Shown here one piece after another: positions 1 to 10,956 of a stretch of DNA of 64,000 nt (within the stretch, counting starts at the first letter, position 1; each line of letters begins with the position of its first letter). The translations under genes and the position numbers were made by a program. The stretch is from Lotus japonicus (lineage: Eukaryota > Streptophyta > Magnoliopsida > Fabales > Fabaceae), in NCBI RefSeq assembly GCF_012489685.1, contig NC_080046.1, forward strand, positions 35,055,176 to 35,119,175, in the 5' to 3' direction. The notes under the pieces are model-generated. The model was not told the DNA's origin. It saw only the letters and a list, made by a program, of their open reading frames with translations, and searched no databases.

Positions 1-24
1 ACTGTTTGTTTAACTTAACAGAAC

Positions 25-1263
25 ATGGTGAATACTAATCAGCTAGCCGAGATGATGGCCACTATGGCCCAAGCGGTATCAGCGCAGGCCCAAGCGGTAA
101 CAGCGCAGGCAAATGATAATGCGATGAGGCGTGCTGCTGAGGAGGCACGTGATCAGCATCAGCGCCAGAGGGAAGTCACTCTGGACCAGAACAAAGGCCT
201 CAATGATTTCAGGAGGCAAAACCCACCAAAGTTCTCTGGTGGTACTGACCCAGACGCCGCGGATCTCTGGATCCAGGAAATCGAGAAGATTTTCGGCGTT
301 CTGCAGACTGTAGAGGGTGCCAAGGTGTGCATGGCGACTTATCTTCTGCTGGGAGATGCTGAATACTGGTGGAAGGGCACCAGGGGAATCATGGAAGCCA
401 ACCATGAAGAGATCAACTGGAACTCGTTCCGGACCGCGTTCTTGGAGAAGTATTTTCCGACAAGTGCCCGGGATGAGAGGGAGGCGCAGTTTTTGACACT
501 CCGTCAGGGAGGTATGTCTGTACCGGAATTTGCTTCGAAGCTGGAGTCTTTGGCAAAGCATTTCCAATTCTTTAATGATCATGTTGACGAGCGCTACATG
601 TGCAAGCGCTTCGTGAATGGACTGAGACCAGATATTGAGGACTCAGTGAGGCCGCTGGTAATCATGCGATTTCAATCCTTGGTTGAGAAAGCCACGGAGG
701 TGGAACTGATGAAGAACCGGAGGCTAAACCGGGCTGGAACTGGAGGGCCGATGAGGTCGAGCTCTCAAAATTTTCAGAGCAGAGAGAAATTTCAGAGCAG
801 GGGGCCATATCAGCGTCCTGCTGGAAGAGGATTTACTTCAGGATCTTACAGAACCATGGCGGGTACTGCTGGAGGTTCCGGAGATCAGACTTTGCAGAAG
901 GAGATGACCTGTTTCAGATGTGGGCAACTGGGGCATTATGCTAATGCTTGTTCCGACAAGAGGCCCAAGTGCTTCAATTGTAACAAAATGGGGCACACTG
1001 CCGGTCAGTGCAGAGCACCTAAGACGGAACCAACTGTGAACACTACTCGTGGGAAGCGTTCTGCTGCCAAAGCAAGAGTTTACACCATGGACGGTGAGAG
1101 AGCTGAGGGATTTGTCAGAGGAGAGCGCAAGAACGATGGTAACCTTCTAACCATTCTTTCTCATTTCAGTATAGTATATTCCATTACTTTCGTAGCGTGT
1201 GCAAACACACCTAACTTATTTATACTGTCTAAGCTTCGACCTTATAGTTATTACGCCTATTAA
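25..1263 (+). CDS. gag: Ty3/gypsy Gag-like protein (element D)
   Basis: This ORF encodes a capsid/nucleocapsid protein of a chromovirus-type gypsy element, 412 aa. The ATG at 25 lies just inside the element, at the same place as in the complete sister copy E. Residues about 60-240 form a retrotransposon Gag domain (FSGGTDPDAADLWIQEIEKI, then a WW-containing segment and the FxEKYFP motif). Two CCHC zinc knuckles follow near residues 298-335 (CFRCGQLGHYANAC and CFNCNKMGHTAGQC), which bind the RNA genome. Homology to the family ends at about residue 375, where protease should begin. The last ~40 residues are read-through into non-homologous sequence caused by an internal deletion. The Gag part looks intact and could still form particles, so this copy could act in trans or be packaged. 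Confidence 0.88.
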   Translation: MVNTNQLAEMMATMAQAVSAQAQAVTAQANDNAMRRAAEEARDQHQRQREVTLDQNKGLNDFRRQNPPKFSGGTDPDAADLWIQEIEKIFGVLQTVEGAKVCMATYLLLGDAEYWWKGTRGIMEANHEEINWNSFRTAFLEKYFPTSARDEREAQFLTLRQGGMSVPEFASKLESLAKHFQFFNDHVDERYMCKRFVNGLRPDIEDSVRPLVIMRFQSLVEKATEVELMKNRRLNRAGTGGPMRSSSQNFQSREKFQSRGPYQRPAGRGFTSGSYRTMAGTAGGSGDQTLQKEMTCFRCGQLGHYANACSDKRPKCFNCNKMGHTAGQCRAPKTEPTVNTTRGKRSAAKARVYTMDGERAEGFVRGERKNDGNLLTILSHFSIVYSITFVACANTPNLFILSKLRPYSYYAY

Positions 1264-2131
1264 TACCTTATTTGACCGTAGCTCGTATTTTAGCTATAGA
1301 AGTTATACGAGGTTTAGAATGACACGCTAAGCTTAGAAAGTAGTCTTCTACCGATGCGTTTAAAAGGAAGCTAGAAGCTGAAGAATGAATCTCATAGAGA
1401 TTTCTTATGGATAGTATACGTATGATGTCGAGGGTGTGTAGTTCCGTAGCGGAATCGTTGAGGATGTGAGGTCAGGATAATTGTGACTATTGGATGATAG
1501 GAACTCATTGACTGTTCCAGTGGGTTTTTCTAAATTTCACCTTCGATGTATTAGGCTTGATCAACTTAATATTGAGGGGGTGATATTCGGAATCAGAGCT
1601 GGCTATGGACTTTGATAGAAGGATTGGTAAGATTAACTTGATTGGATCGAGGATTAGTCGAGCTGGGAGGAAAAAGTTCGCATTAAGTATAAGTTCTCTT
1701 GCGAAGGAGATATAGTTTGAAGAAAAGGATATTCATTTAGGAAGCATTGAAGAATTAACGGACATTAGAGGTCCAAACTTGGTGAAGGTTCAGGTTTTAA
1801 GCCTATGAACTGTTGTCTTAAGTTTCTAGGACTCGAAGTTGGTTAGAATTTGATAGAGAGATTAAGAAGTTGATTGACGAGATGGTGATCAAGTTACAGA
1901 AAAGGGAAGTGTTAGTATTAAGATGAACACTTGAGGTTGTCATATTTGGACAAGTTGCTTAAAGTCTAAGAGTGAATGAAACTTGTTATGGATTTTGGTG
2001 ATACGAGCTAGAGATTAGCGAGTGAATTTTGCTATGTGGAATGAGAATCTTAGGGTAAAGATTGACTTCAGAAGCTGGAGATCATATTCGAGTAAGAGTT
2101 TTAGTGGTGGTATCATTGAGGATTGTAGTTA
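1264..2131 (+). other. Degenerate interior of element D, no coding potential seen
   Basis: No ORF of note. Parts of this stretch recur in the interior of element E (reverse strand, roughly 33,860-34,980), so it is shared non-coding interior of the gag-only family rather than random host DNA. Confidence 0.6.
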
Positions 2132-2325
2132 AACCTCGGCAAGTTGAAAGATGATATGTCTGTTGAGACGCCGTTGGTCAACATTGGGACTAGAAGAGTG
2201 AAACAATCGAAGGGAAAGCAGAGTGTTTTAGTGAAAATTATTTGGAATAAAGACACGGACGGTGTTATGTGAGAGTTAGAGGAAAAGATTGAGGAATAAT
2301 ACTCAGAGCTTTTACTGAACCCTAA
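2132..2325 (+). pseudogene. Chromodomain-like integrase tail remnant (element D)
   Basis: A degenerate reading contains TRRVKQSKGKQSVLVKIIWN followed by a tail ending near YSEL, which matches the C-terminal end of element A's pol (RRVKQLRGKQIALVKVIWN). Two in-frame stops interrupt it (after DGVM and after EKIEE). This is the only part of pol retained between gag and the 3' LTR. It shows the element descends from a chromodomain-bearing (Tekay/Del type) autonomous parent. It is not expected to be functional. Confidence 0.75.
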
Positions 2326-3042
2326 GTTTCGAGGACGAAACTTTCTTTTTGGAGGGTAGTAATGTAAGACCCAAGATTTTAAGCTTAGGATCAGTGGAAG
2401 AGATTTCCATTTACGATTAGGGTTGATGTATTGTGAAGGGAAACCTGAACTAGAGTTTACCAAATGAAATAAATTTATGAAGGAGAAAGTTCAGGAAAAG
2501 CCAAAGGATCGTATCGAAGTCGATAAAAGTTATAGCACGATCGTTATACGCTTAAACCTAGGTCAGAAACCCTAGTATATAGCTAATTTTCATTTATAGG
2601 CACGACGGAAGTTAATTCCAAAAATCTTCAGAGAAATGTTAGAACTTCTCTTTTTCCATATATCACAATCGCTTCGAGGCGAAACTCTAGGATCTACGAA
2701 CGTCCGATTCCAATCATCGGAAGTTTGCCGAAACCGAAACCCTGGTATTTCAAAACCCTAGAATCACCCGACTATGGGGACTTTATCTATTCAGAGCTTC
2801 AAATGAATATTCTACACGCGTACACCCATTTCTCTTGATGATTTCAATCTTTCTTCAGAAGGAAGTTTTCCATTCCGACATTCGATGCAAAAAGCAACTT
2901 ATCGGGTAAAATAGTTTTACACCGACTTTGCACCGACTTTGCATTAGTTGCCAAAAATACAAGGAGTCATCTTCTTAGCTTAGGAATTCCTTTGCCAAAA
3001 CCTATCTTAGAATTCATGGAGAATGATGCCGGAAAAATCAGA

Positions 3043-3089
3043 TTCGCGAAACTTTCATTTTCCCGCGAATTACCATTTTCTATATATAG
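3043..3089 (+). promoter_or_regulatory. LTR promoter of D: E2F-like sites plus TATA
   Basis: TTCGCGAA (3043-3050) and TTTTCCCGCGAA (3058-3069) precede TATATATAG (3081-3089). TTTCCCGC matches the canonical E2F/DP binding consensus. The same order and spacing occur in E and, slightly diverged, in A. Transcription would be expected to start about 30 bases downstream of the TATA box. Confidence 0.6.
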
Positions 3090-4689
3090 CAAGCAAGTGA
3101 GAAAAAAAACACAAAACTCCTCCATTTTCCCTCTCAAGGCCGCGAGTTCATCAAGGAAGAAGGAGAAGAAGATTTTGTTCAATTCTTGCTTGATCGTTGA
3201 TCAATCAGTTGCTACTTCAAGGCTTCGAGGTATAGTCGCTAATCCTTACCTCTGATCGCTTTTTCCATAGCTTTTCTGTAGAGTTTTCTGAGTGGATAGT
3301 TTATGGGTTTTTGCAAAACTATCCTGAATCTTTCATTTCTGATTCTAAACCTCTTCTATATGTGCCCAAGATCACTTCTGCCGGATTAGATTTTCCGTTA
3401 TGTCGCCGGAATTCCGCCGGAATCAATTTGAACCTAAAATACCCATTTTTGGAGTTTTTGAGGTAAAGCTTCAACCTTTAGGCTAAAAACTATCGCCTTA
3501 GCTTAGTGTTAGTAGGATTAGTTGTCATAAACGTCGTTAGTAACGTCCCTGCAAAATTTGGTTTTTGGGATTTCAGTTTTGAAATTTCTAAGTTAAAAAT
3601 CATGACCAAAATACCCCTGCGACAGTTTTCGATCCGATAATTTTTCCGAGTTCAGAATACCCTTAGTTACGGCTAATGATAGCATAGGAACCAAGTTTGA
3701 TCGAAGAAAAATCGAGCCCCATAATTACCTAAAGTGGCCGAGCCCTATTAGGGGGGAGGAGGAAAATTTCCTTTTCCGAAAACTTGTCTTTCGCGCTAGA
3801 TTATCGTACCTTAGAGTATAGATTACTTCGTGTAACCTTAGTAAGTATCGATAGCTTAGTTCTCGATAGATTCTGATAGTATTTCTGTGACTTTGCTTCA
3901 AAGGAACTTTTGAGGAATTTCCTGAGGAGCAACGCTTTGCTTGTGAGGAAGAGTTAGAAGATAATCCTGGAGAATCTGCAGGTGAGGGCTTCTCACTGAA
4001 TCTCTAGTTAATGCTTAGGGTCGATGTTTCGACATTGTTTACTGTTTATGCACTGGAATTGTGTGTGATTGGAAAATGTTTTCTGAGGCTTCGGCTGACA
4101 ATGTAGATGATTCATCTACTGAATGTTTTTGAGATTGTCTTACATGCTATGTGCTATGTGGGTAATCTAGGATGTGTGGTGCATGCTTTATATGCTAAGT
4201 TCTAAGTGTTTATGATGCGATTTATTGATATATGACATGTTGTTGATTGTGATGATTTAAATATGCTCTGTACTGGAATCTGAGATTCTGAATGGTGAGA
4301 ATAGCGGGCAGGTCATGCCGATTTTATTTTGAGAGTTTTGAGAAAGTTTGATAGGACGAACGAGGTTCGGGCTTTAATTTTGTTTAGTGGATCGAGACAT
4401 CCTCTAGAAGCGACTTGGGATTGGGAGATCCTGCAAATGTATAAGACTTGCGATAAGACGAAATGGAATCTATTTTATAAAGAAAATTCATAAGACCTTA
4501 AATAACCTCAAAATCTTTAAGTAATGATAACAACCTCGAAGGAAGGCATTGGAAGTCAAATCATAGTTTTGGAAAAACGAGGAGTGTCGTCGGATCCAAG
4601 TGTTGAGGAGTTTGGTAAGTTCTGAGTATGTTGGTAATCCTTCGCTCGTTGAGCAGTTTGTTAGCCATCCAAGGGATGAGCCGAGAAGC

Positions 4690-4945
4690 TTCACTGAGGC
4701 GTGAGACCTTGTGAATGCGTGATACTCCACTGAGGCGTGAGACCTTGTGGAAAGCATGGACCTTCACTGAGGCGTGAGACCTCGTGAACAGCATGAAGCT
4801 TCACTGAGGCGTGAGACCTTGTGAATGCGGGATACTCCACTGAGGCGTGAGACCTTGTGGAAAGCATGGAACTCCACTGAGGCGTGAGACCTTGTGAGAG
4901 CATGAAACTTCACTGAAGCGTGAGACTTCGTGAGAGCATTGATGA
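4690..4945 (+). repeat. Minisatellite, about 7 units of 35-37 bp, inside D's LTR
   Basis: Units start TCACTGAGGCGTGAGACC and differ in a short variable tail (GTGAATGCG, GTGGAAAGCATGG, GTGAGAGCATG). Seven copies can be read between 4690 and 4945; the last is the most diverged. The small minus-strand ORFs over it are products of the repeat, not genes. E has a different repeat in roughly the same LTR zone. Confidence 0.9.
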
Positions 4946-6287
4946 CCCGAAGAGTCATCGTGAGTGGTTGCACTCATTTTATGATTATTGTATTTTGTCG
5001 CAGAATCGACTTTACCTTAGGGTAAGCTTTTAGAAACTTTAATTTACCTAGAACACGTGGCGACGTGTCGAGTGAGATCGGAGACGTTGGTTGACTAATC
5101 ATCCTGCATTCATGCAACATTAATGGGGTATTAACACAGGACGTACTCTGGACCTCGTCGGATTCCAAAATGGTCATAAGACCCGGATTTCCGTGAAAGA
5201 GCGTTTGTAAACGTCTCTTGTAGCAGACCGAAATGGCAGACCTACGGGTTACGGCTGATCTGACTACCTTTGTGTGGTGTAAGAGGCACGCGGGCCGAAA
5301 TGGCACCACCGTGGCTGGTGAAGGGCTGATCCGTTGATGTCCATCCGTTCCGGATTGCATATTGGTTGACTGGGTTAACCTGCATATCATTTCATGCAAC
5401 ATGCATACTGACATAGTTGATGAGTGTGGTTGATACTTGTTAGTTCTACTTGATGCATGTTAACTGTGATTTACAGTCATTATATTTTTTGTGGAATTAT
5501 GCAACCCTAGGATGTTATCCCTAGTTATAAGCCTAAGTGGCTATTATCTTATTTATATCTATTGGTGCTATTATTTACATAATTCTTTGGAGTTGACCCT
5601 CGCGTCTTCTGTGTGTGCTTTGGCGGACAAACGCCCTTTGTCAGATGTCTTTGGCGGGCTGGTTCATGACGGTTCACCCTTCGGGGGAAACTAGAGTGGA
5701 GATGCTGGAACAGGAGCGCATCGCGGTAGCGAGAGGAGGACGGATGGGGTACATAGACTAGGTCGTTCTGGATTCAGATTCGGGCGACGATCATGCTAGC
5801 ATGTAGGTTCAGTGCTGGTGTGAGCTCCTCGAGATGGGATTAGTGTAGGAGTAGAGTCTGAGCTCTGAACATCATTTGTTTTCTTTGGGGACAGGGTAGT
5901 TTCCCACCTATAGCTTTTTGTGTGGTTCTTTACGAGAATCACAGAGAGTTGGTTGGACTTAGGAGGTCTTGCTTCAGGCCGATGGGCCAGCTTGTTCTCA
6001 ATTTTGAGGGATGGTGTTGCAGACACTTGACCCTTCTTGTGGATTGTACCTTTTGCCTTCGGGCGTTACACTTTTCTTTCCGTCACTGGAGGTTTACTCG
6101 TGACGAGGTTACTACTACAGCGGGGGTTGTTTATATATTGTATATTAGTTCTGATTATTGTTATTGTTGGGTTTTATTTAATTCAGTCTTGTCTTAGTTA
6201 TTATCGAAAAAAAAAAATATTCACGTTTTTCCGCATTAAGTTTACTTTTGGTTACTAAAGTGACACCACCGAAATCGGGGTGTTACA

Positions 6288-7520
6288 AAGTCTAAATCTG
6301 AAAAGGCTAAGGTTGAGAAGTCAAAAGCTCTTCAAGCTGAAGAAGAGGAATCTGAAGAAGCATCAGAAGATTCTGATGAAGATGAGCTGACTCTGATCTC
6401 CAAGAGACTCAATCGCATCTGGAAGCACAGGCAGAGCAAATACAAAGGCTCTGGAAAGGCAAAAGGAAAGTCTGAATCCTCAAGTCAGAAGAAGTCCTCA
6501 CTTAAGGAAGTCACATGCTTTGAGTGCAAAGAATCAGGGCACTACAAAAGTGACTGTCCAAAATTGAAGAAGGACAAGAAGCCAAAGAAGCACTTCAAGA
6601 CAAAGAAGAGTCTGATGGTGACATTTGATGAATCAGAGTCAGAGGATGTTGACTCTGATGGTGAAGTCCAAGGACTCATGGCTATTGTCAAAGACAAGGA
6701 AGCAGAGTCAAAGGGAGCTGTTGACTCTGACTCAGAATCAGAAGGAAATCCTAACTCAGACGATGAAAATGAGGTATTCGATTCTTTCTCTACCTCTGAA
6801 CTGAAACATGCATTGTCTGATATTATGGATAAGTATAACTCCTTATTGTCTAAGCATAAGAAGCTGAAAAAGAACTTATCTGTTGTTTCCAAGACTCCTT
6901 CTGAACATGAGAAAATTATTTCTAATTTGAAAAATGATAATCATGCCTTGATCAATTCTAACTCTGTGCTTAAGAACCAGATTGCTAAGTTAGAAGAAAT
7001 TGTTGTCTGTGATGCCTCTGATTGTAGAAATGAATCTAAGTATGAAAAGTCTTTTCAAAGATTCCTAGCTAAAAGCGTGGATAGAAGCTTAATGGCTTCA
7101 ATGATCTATGGCGTAAGCAGAAATAGAATGCATGGCATTGGCTATTCTAAACCAATTAGAAATGAGCCCTCTGTGTCTAAAGCTAAATCCTTGTATGAAT
7201 GCTTTGTTCCCTCTGGTACCATATTGCCTGATCCTGTACCTGCTAAAGTTGCTAAAAACCCTCTTAAAAAGGGATCCTTCTCTATGACTAAATATCATGC
7301 AAATATTCCTTTAAAATATCATGTTGAGACACCCAAGGTGATCAGAACCTCTGGGGTAACTAACAAGAGAGGACCCAGAAAGTGGGTACCTAAGGACAAG
7401 ATTATCTATGTTGCAGATATCCTTGATAGCTCCACTGAAACACCAATCATGGTATCTGGACAGTGGATGCTCGCGTCACATGACGGGAGAAAGGCGTATG
7501 TTCCGAGAGCTGAAACTTAA
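6288..7520 (+). CDS. gag: C-terminal part of copia Gag (element C), N-terminus cut off by element D
   Basis: The frame is open from 6288, directly after D's LTR, for 410 codons to a stop at 7518-7520. It carries one CCHC zinc knuckle ([14 protein letters not shown], about 6514-6555). Acidic, Ser-rich stretches precede and follow the knuckle, and a basic segment with [10 protein letters not shown] leads toward the protease. The rest of Gag lies on the other side of D, outside the window. Pol lies in a different frame and overlaps the last 113 bases, so this gag-pol pair cannot be read through as a simple single ORF. Confidence 0.75.
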   Translation, partial: KSKSEKAKVEKSKALQAEEEESEEASEDSDEDELTLISKRLNRIWKHRQSKYKGSGKAKGKSESSSQKKSSLKEVTCFECKESGHYKSDCPKLKKDKKPKKHFKTKKSLMVTFDESESEDVDSDGEVQGLMAIVKDKEAESKGAVDSDSESEGNPNSDDENEVFDSFSTSELKHALSDIMDKYNSLLSKHKKLKKNLSVVSKTPSEHEKIISNLKNDNHALINSNSVLKNQIAKLEEIVVCDASDCRNESKYEKSFQRFLAKSVDRSLMASMIYGVSRNRMHGIGYSKPIRNEPSVSKAKSLYECFVPSGTILPDPVPAKVAKNPLKKGSFSMTKYHANIPLKYHVETPKVIRTSGVTNKRGPRKWVPKDKIIYVADILDSSTETPIMVSGQWMLASHDGRKAYVPRAET

Positions 7521-10512
7521 GCCTGGAGGCGAAGTTGGCTTTGGAGGAAATGAAAAGGGTAAAATTGTTGGTACTGGTACTATTTGTGTAGATAGTAGTC
7601 CATGCATTGATAATGTGTTATTGGTAGACGGCTTAACACATAACTTATTGTCTATAAGTCAATTAGCTGACAAGGGTTATGATGTTATATTCAATCAAAA
7701 GTCCTGCCGGGCTGTAAGTCAAATCGATGGCTCTGTTCTGTTTAACAGCAAGAGGAAGAACAACATTTATAAGATCAGATTATCTGAGTTGGAGGCTCAG
7801 AATGTGAAGTGCCTTCTGTCTGTTAATGAAGAGCAGTGGGTATGGCATAGACGGTTAGGGCATGCCAGTATGAGAAAGATTTCTCAGCTGAGCAAGCTAA
7901 ACCTTGTCAGGGGCTTACCCAATCTGAAGTTCGCTTCAGACGCTCTTTGTGAAGCATGTCAGAAAGGCAAATTCACAAAAGTCCCTTTCAAGGCAAAGAA
8001 TGTTGTCTCAACCTCAAGGCCGTTGGAACTTCTGCATATCGACCTTTTTGGACCAGTGAAAACTGAGTCTATAGGTGGCAAGAGATATGGGATGGTTATC
8101 GTTAATGACTATAGCCGCTGGACATGGGTAAAGTTTCTAACCCGCAAGGATGAGTCTCATGCTGTGTTCTCTACCTTCATTGCTCAAGTGCAAAACGAGA
8201 AGGCTTGTAGGATTGTGCGTGTCAGAAGTGACCATGGTGGAGAGTTTGAGAATGACAAATTTGAGAGTCTGTTTGATTCCTATGGAATTGCACATGATTT
8301 CTCTTGTCCCAGAACTCCTCAACAAAATGGTGTTGTTGAGAGGAAGAACAGAACTCTTCAGGAGATGGCTAGAACCATGCTCCAAGAAACTGGCATGGCT
8401 AAGCACTTTTGGGCAGAGGCAGTAAATACAGCATGTTACATTCAGAACAGAATCTCTGTGAGACCAATTCTGAATAAGACTCCTTATGAATTGTGGAAGA
8501 ACAGAAAACCCAACATTTCTTATTTTCATCCTTTTGGCTGTGTTTGTTATGTTCTCAATACTAAGGATAGATTGCATAAATTTGATGCTAAGTCTTCTAA
8601 GTGTCTATTACTCGGTTACTCTGAGAGATCTAAAGGTTTTAGATTTTATAATACTGATGCTAAGACTATTGAAGAATCTATTCATGTTAGATTTGACGAT
8701 AAGCTTGACTCTGACCAGTCAAAGCTAGTTGAAAAGTTTGCAGATTTAAGCATTAATGTTTCTGACAAAGGCAAAGCTCCAGAGGAAGTTGAGCCAGAGG
8801 AAGATGAACCAGAGGAAGAAGCTGGTCCCTCTAACTCACAAACTCTGAAGAAGAGCAGAATCACTGCAGCTCACCCTAAGGAATTGATTTTGGGCAACAA
8901 AGACGAACCAGTCAGAACCAGATCTGCCTTCAGACCCTCTGAAGAGACCTTGCTCAGTCTGAAAGGATTGGTGTCCTTAATTGAACCCAAGTCCATAGAT
9001 GAAGCTCTTCAGGACAAGGATTGGATTCTGGCCATGGAAGAAGAATTGAATCAATTCTCCAAGAACGATGTTTGGAGCTTAGTGAAGAAGCCTGAGAGTG
9101 TCCATGTAATTGGAACAAAATGGGTATTCAGAAACAAGCTGAATGAGAAAGGAGATGTAGTCAGAAACAAGGCAAGGCTAGTTGCTCAAGGCTACAGCCA
9201 GCAGGAAGGAATAGACTACACTGAAACATTTGCTCCAGTAGCAAGACTGGAGGCAATCAGACTGTTGATCTCTTTTTCAGTAAATCACAACATAGTTCTA
9301 CATCAGATGGACGTGAAGAGTGCCTTCCTAAATGGTTATATTTCAGAGGAAGTCTATGTTCATCAACCCCCAGGTTTTGAAGATAAGAAGAAACCGGACC
9401 ATGTGTTCAAATTGAAGAAATCACTCTACGGTCTGAAGCAAGCTCCCAGAGCATGGTATGAGAGACTCAGCTCATTCCTTCTGGAGAATGAGTTTGTAAG
9501 GGGTAAAGTAGATACAACTCTTTTCTGCAAGACTTATAAAGATGATATCTTAATTGTGCAAATTTATGTTGATGATATTATATTTGGTTCTGCTAATCAA
9601 TCTCTATGCAAAGAATTTTCTGAGATGATGCAGGCTGAATTTGAGATGAGTATGATGGGAGAATTAAAGTACTTTCTGGGAATACAAGTTGATCAGACAC
9701 CAGAAGGAACATATATCCATCAGAGCAAGTACACTAAAGAACTTCTGAAGAAGTTCAATATGCTGGAATCTACAGTGGCCAAGACTCCAATGCATCCTAC
9801 ATGCATTCTGGAGAAAGAAGATAAAAGTGGTAAAGTATGTCAGAAGCTCTATCGTGGCATGATAGGTTCACTTCTATACTTAACTGCATCTAGGCCAGAC
9901 ATACTATTTAGTGTTCATTTATGTGCTCGTTTCCAATCAGATCCAAGGGAAACCCACTTAACTGCTGTTAAGAGGATCCTAAGGTATCTGAAAGGCACCA
10001 CTAACCTTGGCTTGATGTATAAGAAAACATCAGAGTATAAGCTTTCAGGTTACTGTGATGCTGATTATGCTGGAGATAGAACAGAGAGAAAAAGTACTTC
10101 TGGAAATTGTCAATTTCTGGGAAGCAATCTAGTCTCATGGGCAAGCAAGAGGCAATCAACCATTGCACTATCAACTGCAGAGGCAGAATATATCTCAGCA
10201 GCAATATGCAGCACTCAGATGCTCTGGATGAAACATCAGCTGGAGGATTATCAGATCCTTGAGAGCAATATCCCAATCTATTGTGATAACACTGCTGCAA
10301 TCTCATTGAGTAAGAATCCTATCTTGCATTCAAGGGCAAAACACATTGAGGTAAAGTATCACTTTATTAGAGATTATGTACAGAAGGGCGTACTTCTTCT
10401 GAAGTTTGTTGATACTGACCATCAATGGGCAGATATCTTTACAAAGCCCTTAGCAGAGGATAGATTTAATTTTATTCTGAAAAATATGAACATGGACTTT
10501 TGTCCAGAGTGA
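7408..10512 (+). CDS. pol: Ty1/copia Pol: protease, integrase, reverse transcriptase, RNase H (element C)
   Basis: A 1,034-aa uninterrupted frame. Protease active site DSG is in [13 protein letters not shown] (residues 15-27). The integrase zinc domain follows (HRRLGH...CEACQKGK, about 147-190). The integrase core has D near 212 (HIDLFGP), D near 274 (RSDHGGEF) and E near 311 ([10 protein letters not shown]). The reverse transcriptase has [34 protein letters not shown] and the catalytic IYVDD at about 719-723. RNase H has [15 protein letters not shown], a YCDN motif and the closing [11 protein letters not shown]. All catalytic motifs look present. The first ~14 residues are only the overlap with gag, so the functional start depends on a frameshift or on polyprotein synthesis. 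Confidence 0.92.
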   Translation: MLQISLIAPLKHQSWYLDSGCSRHMTGERRMFRELKLKPGGEVGFGGNEKGKIVGTGTICVDSSPCIDNVLLVDGLTHNLLSISQLADKGYDVIFNQKSCRAVSQIDGSVLFNSKRKNNIYKIRLSELEAQNVKCLLSVNEEQWVWHRRLGHASMRKISQLSKLNLVRGLPNLKFASDALCEACQKGKFTKVPFKAKNVVSTSRPLELLHIDLFGPVKTESIGGKRYGMVIVNDYSRWTWVKFLTRKDESHAVFSTFIAQVQNEKACRIVRVRSDHGGEFENDKFESLFDSYGIAHDFSCPRTPQQNGVVERKNRTLQEMARTMLQETGMAKHFWAEAVNTACYIQNRISVRPILNKTPYELWKNRKPNISYFHPFGCVCYVLNTKDRLHKFDAKSSKCLLLGYSERSKGFRFYNTDAKTIEESIHVRFDDKLDSDQSKLVEKFADLSINVSDKGKAPEEVEPEEDEPEEEAGPSNSQTLKKSRITAAHPKELILGNKDEPVRTRSAFRPSEETLLSLKGLVSLIEPKSIDEALQDKDWILAMEEELNQFSKNDVWSLVKKPESVHVIGTKWVFRNKLNEKGDVVRNKARLVAQGYSQQEGIDYTETFAPVARLEAIRLLISFSVNHNIVLHQMDVKSAFLNGYISEEVYVHQPPGFEDKKKPDHVFKLKKSLYGLKQAPRAWYERLSSFLLENEFVRGKVDTTLFCKTYKDDILIVQIYVDDIIFGSANQSLCKEFSEMMQAEFEMSMMGELKYFLGIQVDQTPEGTYIHQSKYTKELLKKFNMLESTVAKTPMHPTCILEKEDKSGKVCQKLYRGMIGSLLYLTASRPDILFSVHLCARFQSDPRETHLTAVKRILRYLKGTTNLGLMYKKTSEYKLSGYCDADYAGDRTERKSTSGNCQFLGSNLVSWASKRQSTIALSTAEAEYISAAICSTQMLWMKHQLEDYQILESNIPIYCDNTAAISLSKNPILHSRAKHIEVKYHFIRDYVQKGVLLLKFVDTDHQWADIFTKPLAEDRFNFILKNMNMDFCPE

Positions 10513-10956
10513 AGATGGATCAGAACCTCTGACTATGATACTTCTTGATCAGAAGATGTCTAGTCCAGAAGGTAACTCAATCAGAGTGTGTGTACCCACT
10601 GGTACTGATTCTGAAGCTGAGACATCAACACGTGTGTCAGTATTTCTGATGCATAGTTCCTTGTGCCCGTGTGACAGTCTGTTATGATTGCGTGTAGATG
10701 TGCTTCTCTCCTGTGTGTGATTTGTGTATTTACTATTACTATCTATCTTTAATTTTCAACCGTTGATCTTAAACTGATTTTTGAATCAACAACGGTTATT
10801 TGTCAAAACCCACTATACACACACGATCTCTTTCACTTCCGGTTTTTACTCTCTCTCTCTCTGCTATTTCAAAACCGCTTATCCTCGTTTTCTCTCTCGA
10901 TCTCTCTTCATCTTTCAACCTTCATCTTCTACCTCAAACCTTCAACCGCTTCAAAA
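10513..10956 (+). other. Pol-ORF3 spacer of element C
   Basis: Non-coding, 444 bases. It contains a CT-rich stretch (about 10,845-10,930) just before the ORF3 start codon, resembling a transcribed leader. A subgenomic promoter or splice site for ORF3 could lie here, but I see no clear signal. Confidence 0.45.

Larger units (their letters stand above)
1..6287 (+). mobile_element. Element D: gag-only Tekay-type gypsy derivative (3' part in window)
   Basis: This is an LTR retrotransposon whose 5' LTR and primer site lie left of the window. It consists of 24 bases of leader, a gag ORF, about 1.1 kb of degenerate interior ending in a chromodomain-like integrase tail, a purine tract near 2344-2360, and a 3.9-kb 3' LTR. 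Protease, reverse transcriptase, RNase H and the integrase core are absent. It interrupts the gag frame of copia element C: the frame resumes at 6288 directly after the LTR terminus TGTTACA. The right-hand target copy would be AAGTC (6288-6292); the left copy is out of view. It is closely related to element E. Confidence 0.85.
2363..6287 (+). repeat. 3' LTR of element D (3,925 bp)
   Basis: Begins TGTAAGACCC directly after the purine tract GGAGGGTAG and ends GGGGTGTTACA, a TG...CA pair with inverted ends. It aligns along most of its length with the two LTRs of E and more distantly with A's LTR. It carries a TATA box (3081-3089) preceded by an E2F-like block, a CT/GA-rich transcribed leader, a seven-unit minisatellite, and the U5 end shared by the whole family. 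Confidence 0.9.

Noticed and set aside
4488..4973. Several overlapping minus-strand ORFs with RSHASV repeats
   Set aside because: They are translations of the 35-37-bp minisatellite in different frames; no start context or homology.
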